Shown: piece by piece, positions 5,900 through 9,878 of the stretch | How the letters are laid out: the number at the start of each line of letters is the position of its first letter | How positions within the stretch are numbered: the stretch's first letter is position 1 | Origin: a bacterium 42_11 | GTDB lineage: Bacteria; Synergistota; GBS-1 | Length of the DNA stretch: 9,878 bases | NCBI GenBank assembly: GCA_001508835.1 | Contig: LGFB01000032.1 | Location: 1-9,878, forward strand | Direction of reading: 5' to 3' | Notes under the pieces: generated by a model | What the model was told of the DNA's origin: nothing | The model's database searches: none | What the model saw: only the letters and a program-made list of their open reading frames with translations | Program-made: the position numbers and the translations under genes

Positions 5900-7110
5900 C
5901 TTGGAAGATAAGATAACGGGTTTACCGTTCTTCCATCTATCCTGACCTCAAAGTGAAGATGACTACCCGTTGCCAACCCAGTGCTACCAACGCTCCCTAT
6001 GACCTGCCCTTGAGATACTTCCTGCCCTTCACTAACCACTACATCATTCAGATGAGCGTATACGGTAGCAATACCACCGCTATGAAGTATTATCACCACT
6101 CTTCCATAACCTCTAAGCCATCCAGCAAAGATTACCTCACCAGAAGCTGCAGCCTTTACAGCAGTTCCACGAGGAGCCTTTATATCTATACCGGCATGAA
6201 ACTCTCTTGTCTTAAACCGGGGGTGGACCCTGTATCCATAGCTTGAAACCACTTGTCCTTTCACAGGCCAGATCAACCTCGGTCTTCTTCTTCCCAACCT
6301 AAAACTGCTGCTTTCTTCACTTCTGCCTAAACTCGCTCTCCTCTTATCGGCTATAAGTTTTCTTATGGTTACTTCAAGTTGCCTCGAAAGCTCTTCAAAT
6401 TCTTGATAAGCTTTTTGATAAAATGCCTTCTCTTTGCGAATTTTCTTGAGCAAAGCTTCTCTTTGTGACTTTTTACTATTTAAAGAGGCAAGTTCTCTTT
6501 TAAGTTTCTCCTTTAAAACTGTTAAATCCTTAAGTTTTCTTTCAAGCTCTGCCTTCTCTCTTGAAACTTCCTTCTCCCTTAATTCTATTTCTTTTATCAA
6601 AGAAGCCTCGTAATTAGCTATTCTTCTCAGATAAAAGCTATTCAATGCAAGGTCTTCCCAGCTAGAAGCTCTCAACAAAGCCTCAAGATAACTCGCCCTT
6701 CCATATCTATACATTGCGCAAAGCCTTTCTGAAAGAAGATGCCTTTTATACTCAAGCTCGGAAAGAAGCCTTCTTATTAAAGCCTTTTTCTTTTCTATTT
6801 CCGAATCCAATTTTTTTATCTTAAGACTTGTTATATTTACCTCGAGCGTTACCTTCTCTATTTCTTTATCAAGTTCGCTTATCTCGCTAAGAATGCTTTT
6901 TTCCTTCTTTTCCCTTGCTCTAATTTGCCTTTCTTGTTCCTCAAGCTGTTTTTTTATCCTCTCTAAAAGCTTTTGTTTTTTAGATATTTCTCTATCATAA
7001 TCTAAACCAAAAGTAACGGATGTAAGGAAAAAAGACAAGATCAAAAACAAAGGAAAAGCCTTACTCCACAGCAACCTTCCCCAAAAGCCTTTGAACAGCA
7101 AAAAGTCCAC
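5896..7110 (-). CDS. EnvC-like coiled-coil M23 peptidase, likely FtsEX partner
   Basis: Secreted protein of up to 404 residues. A signal sequence (hydrophobic about 18-35, ending SVTFG) is followed by a long charged coiled coil (about 38-260) containing YRYGRASYLEALLRASSWED (134-153), the type of segment through which EnvC-like proteins meet FtsX. The C-terminal LytM/M23 domain (about 278-404) has RPRLIWPVKGQVVSSYGYR, FHAGIDI, YAHL and HLHFEV. Zinc and catalytic residues H305, D309, H353, H384 and H386 are all present, so unlike E. coli EnvC it may be an endopeptidase itself rather than only an amidase activator. The gene follows ftsEX directly. GTG at 7110 gives a 50-base overlap with ftsX. 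TTG at 7074 gives a 14-base overlap and a compact signal peptide (MLWSKAFPL...), and may be the true start. The stop overlaps the DUF951 start. Confidence 0.94.
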   Translation of the reverse strand: MDFLLFKGFWGRLLWSKAFPLFLILSFFLTSVTFGLDYDREISKKQKLLERIKKQLEEQERQIRAREKKEKSILSEISELDKEIEKVTLEVNITSLKIKKLDSEIEKKKALIRRLLSELEYKRHLLSERLCAMYRYGRASYLEALLRASSWEDLALNSFYLRRIANYEASLIKEIELREKEVSREKAELERKLKDLTVLKEKLKRELASLNSKKSQREALLKKIRKEKAFYQKAYQEFEELSRQLEVTIRKLIADKRRASLGRSEESSSFRLGRRRPRLIWPVKGQVVSSYGYRVHPRFKTREFHAGIDIKAPRGTAVKAAASGEVIFAGWLRGYGRVVIILHSGGIATVYAHLNDVVVSEGQEVSQGQVIGSVGSTGLATGSHLHFEVRIDGRTVNPLSYLPR

Positions 7111-7951
7111 CCCCTAGACCTATTAAAAGACCACCTAAAGCGATAAAGCCACAAAGCTCGTATAGAAAACGCATATCGCCAATAAGCGGGATAAACGGAA
7201 AATTAGCGAGTACAAACTTTAGCGCCTCTTTATACACAAAAAACAAGGCAGCTGCGGCAAAACCTCCTCCCAAACCGCCAAGGATCACACCTTCAAATAA
7301 GAATGGAAGTCTTATAAACCAATGGGTAGCTCCAACAAGCTTCATTATCTCTATTTCCTCTCTTCTAGCATAAACCACGAGACGAATCGTATTAAAGATA
7401 ACCAACAAAGCAGAAGCAAGGAGGATTAACGCGAGAACTCCTCCACCATACAGTAAGAGCCTCTGAATAGCTAATAGCTTACGAGCAGCCTCTTTTCCGT
7501 AGATCACTTCCTGAACTTCCTTCCAATTATTCACAACGCTTACAATGTTATCTATATCGGCAGCTTTCTTAACTTTTATTTCGAAAACATCAGGTAGAGG
7601 ATTAGTCTTAAGCAAATTCAGAAGATCTTCTCTGCCAATTTCTTTTGCAAGTCTCCTTAAGCCCTCCCCGCGAGAAACAAACTTTGCCTCTTTCACTCCA
7701 TCAAGAGAAAGAATCTTATCGTAAACTCTCTGAATCTCTTGTGGAGTAGGATCCCCTTTTAAGACAAGCCTTATTTCAAGGCTCTGTGATAGGCTTTCTA
7801 CCGAAAAACGAATGTTGATTCCTACAAGAAGAAACAATCCCACCAAGAACAAAACTATAAATATGGTAGTGACCGTAAGTAAGCTCATGAAACCATGACG
7901 CCATAGTCCCTTAAAAGCTTCCCTTAAGAAATACTTAAGCTTGTGCATCAT
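7061..7951 (-). CDS. ftsX: Cell division protein FtsX
   Basis: Inner-membrane subunit of the FtsEX complex, 296 residues, a normal length. The layout is typical: a short cytoplasmic N-terminus (KLKYFLREAFKGLWRHGFMS), a first membrane helix about 22-46, an extracytoplasmic domain about 47-165, then three more helices at about 168-190, 218-242 and 264-288. The intracellular loop carries NTIRLVVYARREEIEIMKLVGA (187-208), the strongly conserved FtsX segment after TM2. FtsX passes the ATPase state of FtsE to a periplasmic peptidoglycan hydrolase, here most likely the M23 protein encoded next. The ATG at 7951 lies within the end of ftsE (17-base overlap), with GAGGGG 4 bases upstream. A second ATG at 7948 has a better spacing of 7 bases. 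Confidence 0.97.
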   Translation of the reverse strand: MMHKLKYFLREAFKGLWRHGFMSLLTVTTIFIVLFLVGLFLLVGINIRFSVESLSQSLEIRLVLKGDPTPQEIQRVYDKILSLDGVKEAKFVSRGEGLRRLAKEIGREDLLNLLKTNPLPDVFEIKVKKAADIDNIVSVVNNWKEVQEVIYGKEAARKLLAIQRLLLYGGGVLALILLASALLVIFNTIRLVVYARREEIEIMKLVGATHWFIRLPFLFEGVILGGLGGGFAAAALFFVYKEALKFVLANFPFIPLIGDMRFLYELCGFIALGGLLIGLGGGLFAVQRLLGKVAVE

Positions 7952-8621
7952 AAGTCCCCTCTTTGTCGTCCCTCACCAAAACACCATCTTTAAGGGCAAT
8001 GACCCTTTTTCTCAGAGAGTTAACTATCTCCCTATTATGAGTAGCCACCAGTACTGTCGTCCCGTGAAGATTTGCCTCAACCAGAAGATCTAAAATGTTC
8101 TTAGCCGCTTCAAAGTCAAGATTTCCAGTGGGTTCATCAGCTAAAAGTATGGGAGGATCATTTACAAGTGCTCTTGCTATGGCGACTCTCTGCCGTTCCC
8201 CCCCAGAAAGCTGATATGGAAGAAGATCTTTTCTGTGAGACAAACCAACCCTCTCAAGAATTTCGTTAACTCTCGCATTTATTTCTGCCGGGTTATAACC
8301 AATGACCTCCAAAGCAAAAGCAATGTTTTCATAAACTGTCTTATATGGAAGTAGCTTAAAATCCTGAAAAACAAAGCCTATTTGCCTTCTGAGAAACGGA
8401 ATCTTCCTTTCCTTCATCTTAGCGAGGTTCTCTCCCATAACATAAACACTACCGCGAGTTGGCTTTATTTCTCTGTATATCAGCCTTAAAAAGGTAGTTT
8501 TGCCGGAACCGGTAGGTCCTATTAGAAATACGAATTCCCCCTTTTCAATATTCACCGTAATATCTCTTAAAGATATTATATTGTGAGGATAAATTTTTGT
8601 GACCATATTAAAACTTATCAA
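7935..8621 (-). CDS. ftsE: Cell division ATP-binding protein FtsE
   Basis: ABC ATPase of 228 residues that pairs with FtsX at the division site and powers control of cell-wall hydrolysis. All motifs are intact: Walker A GPTGSGKT (35-42), Q-loop GFVFQD (Q86), signature LSGGERQRVAIARAL (138-152), Walker B ILLADEPTGNLD (158-169) and H-loop VATHN (H195). The family opening IxF...TKIYP and GEFVFLIGPTG is retained. The start is TTG at 8621, which gives the usual MIxF N-terminus; AGGTGA lies about 9 bases upstream. The only ATG nearby is five codons later and would cut off conserved residues. The start overlaps the end of the transketolase C-terminal subunit by 14 bases. Confidence 0.97.
   Translation of the reverse strand: MISFNMVTKIYPHNIISLRDITVNIEKGEFVFLIGPTGSGKTTFLRLIYREIKPTRGSVYVMGENLAKMKERKIPFLRRQIGFVFQDFKLLPYKTVYENIAFALEVIGYNPAEINARVNEILERVGLSHRKDLLPYQLSGGERQRVAIARALVNDPPILLADEPTGNLDFEAAKNILDLLVEANLHGTTVLVATHNREIVNSLRKRVIALKDGVLVRDDKEGTYDAQA
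7956..7961 (-). promoter_or_regulatory. Ribosome binding site of ftsX
   Basis: GAGGGG on the minus strand, inside the end of ftsE, 4 bases from the first and 7 bases from the second of two tandem ATG codons. It allows efficient FtsX initiation despite the 17-base overlap with ftsE. Confidence 0.65.
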
Positions 8622-9546
8622 GGAAGCTTTTCACCTCTCTTGCTATGCTATCTGCATCAAGTCCTACATGCCTCAAAAGGTCTGATGCCGAGCCCGAACA
8701 ACAAAACTTATCCCTTACGCCAAGCCTCTTCAAAGGAGAAGGAAGCTTTTCTGATATCAGCTCCGCTACAGCCCCTCCAAGCCCCCCTATTATGCTATGA
8801 TCTTCGGCGGTCACAATTTTTCTGGTTTTCGACAGGCTATCAAGAATAAGCTCTTCCGGCAAAGGCTTTATAGAATAAGCATCTATAACTTCAACAGAAA
8901 TACCCTCTTTACTAAGAATTTCGGCAGCAGAAAGAGCTTCGTAAACGATAGGCCCCTCAGCTACTATAGTGACATCCCTTCCCTCTTTCAGTAACTTTCC
9001 CCCACCAACCTCAAAGCTCTCCTTCTCAGAATATATATCTGGAAGGGAAACCCTAGTTAGTCTTACATAAAAGGGACCCCTCTCCTCTGCCACTTTCAAA
9101 ATGATAGAGTAAGTGGATTGATAGTCTGAAGGTGCTAAAACTCTCATATTAGGCATAGCTCTCATTAGGGCTATATCCTCTATTGCCTGGTGGGTTGCTC
9201 CATCCTCTCCGAGAGTTATACCACCATGTGTAGCAACAATTTTAACATCGGCCTGAGAATAACCTATAGCAACTCTCGCTTGGTCATACGCCCGTGAAGT
9301 AGCAAAAACGGCGAAGGTACTTGCAAAAACCGTTTTGCCAGAAAGAGCCATTCCAGCCGCGGTAGCCATCATGTTTGCTTCTGCTATACCCATGTTAAAG
9401 AAGCGATTTGGGAAACGTGCTCCGAACTTAGCCGTTTGAGTGGAAGTTGATAAATCAGCATCGAAAACTACTATATCATTCCTTTCCTGGCCAAGCTTAA
9501 TTAAAGCTTCAGCATAAGCTTCTCTTGGAGACCTTTTTATCACCAT
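8608..9546 (-). CDS. Transketolase, C-terminal subunit
   Basis: Second half of a split transketolase, 312 residues, combining the pyrimidine-binding and C-terminal domains. With the N-terminal subunit and thiamine diphosphate it moves two-carbon ketol units between sugar phosphates in the pentose phosphate pathway. Key stretches are REAYAEALIKLG, the catalytic glutamate in FNMGIAEANMMATAAGMA (E56), TFAVFATSRAYDQARVAI, THGGITLGEDGATHQAIEDIALMR (107-130), and IDAYSIKPLP (221-230) in the C-terminal domain, followed by TAEDHSIIGGLGGAVAE (247-262). The ATG start lies 2 bases after the stop of the N-terminal subunit in a different frame, with GGGGAGG about 10 bases upstream. Both polypeptides have natural ends, so this is a true split gene pair, not a broken gene. 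The related enzyme DXS is less likely because DXS is a single long chain. Confidence 0.96.
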   Translation of the reverse strand: MVIKRSPREAYAEALIKLGQERNDIVVFDADLSTSTQTAKFGARFPNRFFNMGIAEANMMATAAGMALSGKTVFASTFAVFATSRAYDQARVAIGYSQADVKIVATHGGITLGEDGATHQAIEDIALMRAMPNMRVLAPSDYQSTYSIILKVAEERGPFYVRLTRVSLPDIYSEKESFEVGGGKLLKEGRDVTIVAEGPIVYEALSAAEILSKEGISVEVIDAYSIKPLPEELILDSLSKTRKIVTAEDHSIIGGLGGAVAELISEKLPSPLKRLGVRDKFCCSGSASDLLRHVGLDADSIAREVKSFLDKF

Positions 9547-9548
9547 AC

Positions 9549-9878
9549 CTAAATAACCTCCCCGAGCTCCATCAGAGCCTTTTTTACTTCCTCAGATGTT
9601 GGAGCCTTCCCATGAAAATTATTATTGTTCTCCATGAAAGAAACACCTTTACCCTTTACAGTATGAGCTATTATCACAGTCGGAGACTCTCTAACGCTTT
9701 CTACCCTGTTAAGGGCTTCCAAAATCTGGTAAAAGTCATGACCATCTACTTCAAAAACTTCCCATCCGAAAGCCCTCCATTTAGAAACCAAGGGGTAAGG
9801 AGAAACTATCTCATGGATAAATCCATCGAGTTGCATGCCATTATAATCAATTATGGCTGTAAAGTTGTCAAGGCGATA
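9549..9878 (-). CDS. Transketolase, N-terminal subunit (5' end outside window)
   Basis: The last 109 residues of the thiamine diphosphate-binding subunit of split transketolase; the start lies beyond the right edge. The reading frame stays open to the edge, so the ATG at 9836 is internal. Visible conserved parts are YRLDNFTAIIDYNGMQLDG (the Asn-containing end of the thiamine diphosphate motif), KWRAFGWEVFEVDGHDF (about 33-49 of the fragment), PTVIIAHTVKGKGVSFMEN, and FHGKAP near the end. The missing upstream part should carry the GDG half of the motif and the phosphate-binding histidines. The stop is 2 bases before the C-terminal subunit's ATG, so the pair is co-translated and forms one enzyme. 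Confidence 0.95.
   Translation of the reverse strand, partial: YRLDNFTAIIDYNGMQLDGFIHEIVSPYPLVSKWRAFGWEVFEVDGHDFYQILEALNRVESVRESPTVIIAHTVKGKGVSFMENNNNFHGKAPTSEEVKKALMELGEVI

Noticed and set aside
9540..9560. Possible frameshift splitting a single transketolase gene
   Set aside because: The two frames differ, but each protein ends or begins at the natural boundary of the split transketolase subunits, with a stop, a ribosome site and an ATG in place.
8608..9878. Alternative reading as DXS (1-deoxyxylulose-5-phosphate synthase), given ispF in the same window
   Set aside because: DXS is a single chain of over 600 residues; the two-subunit layout and the MQLDG, KWRAFGWEV and GEDGATHQAIED stretches fit split transketolase.

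Overview
The window is a gap-free run of 14 genes, all read from the minus strand (right to left here). The largest gap between neighbours is about 8 bases, most genes touch or overlap, and both ends are cut through genes (a transketolase subunit on the right, a glycosyltransferase on the left). I see no RNA gene, mobile element, CRISPR array or stand-alone intergenic region. Every plus-strand open frame is a shadow of a minus-strand gene.

Gene order in the direction of transcription: transketolase N-terminal subunit (partial), transketolase C-terminal subunit, ftsE, ftsX, a coiled-coil M23 peptidase of EnvC type, a 56-residue DUF951 protein, rlmH, a YbaB/EbfC nucleoid protein, recR, a membrane-anchored PIN-TRAM protein of YacL type, ispF, an RlpA-type protein, gltX, and a membrane-anchored family 2 glycosyltransferase (partial).

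The jobs mix housekeeping and envelope growth: pentose phosphate metabolism (split transketolase), septal peptidoglycan cleavage (FtsEX with its M23 partner, then RlpA), ribosome modification (RlmH), recombination repair (YbaB-RecR), isoprenoid precursor synthesis (IspF) and tRNA charging (GltX). Tight packing and overlapping stop/start codons suggest one long transcript with extensive translational coupling.

Organism (inference): YacL, DUF951, a split transketolase and a yacL/ispF/gltX neighbourhood are typical of Firmicutes and some deep-branching anaerobic phyla, while RlpA and an EnvC-like FtsEX partner point to a cell with an outer membrane. Arginine is written largely with AGA/AGG, ATA is frequent, GC looks to be around 40% by eye, and about half the starts are GTG or TTG. 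Together this suggests a diderm anaerobe, perhaps thermophilic, such as Synergistota, Atribacterota or a diderm Firmicute. I cannot place it further.

I found no new defence, mobile or biosynthetic system. The points most worth a second look are the absence of ispD and insertion of an rlpA gene in the conserved yacL-ispD-ispF-gltX block, a Ser in place of the conserved His in that RlpA, the extra N-terminal domain of the RlpA, and an FtsEX-linked M23 protein whose zinc site appears intact.
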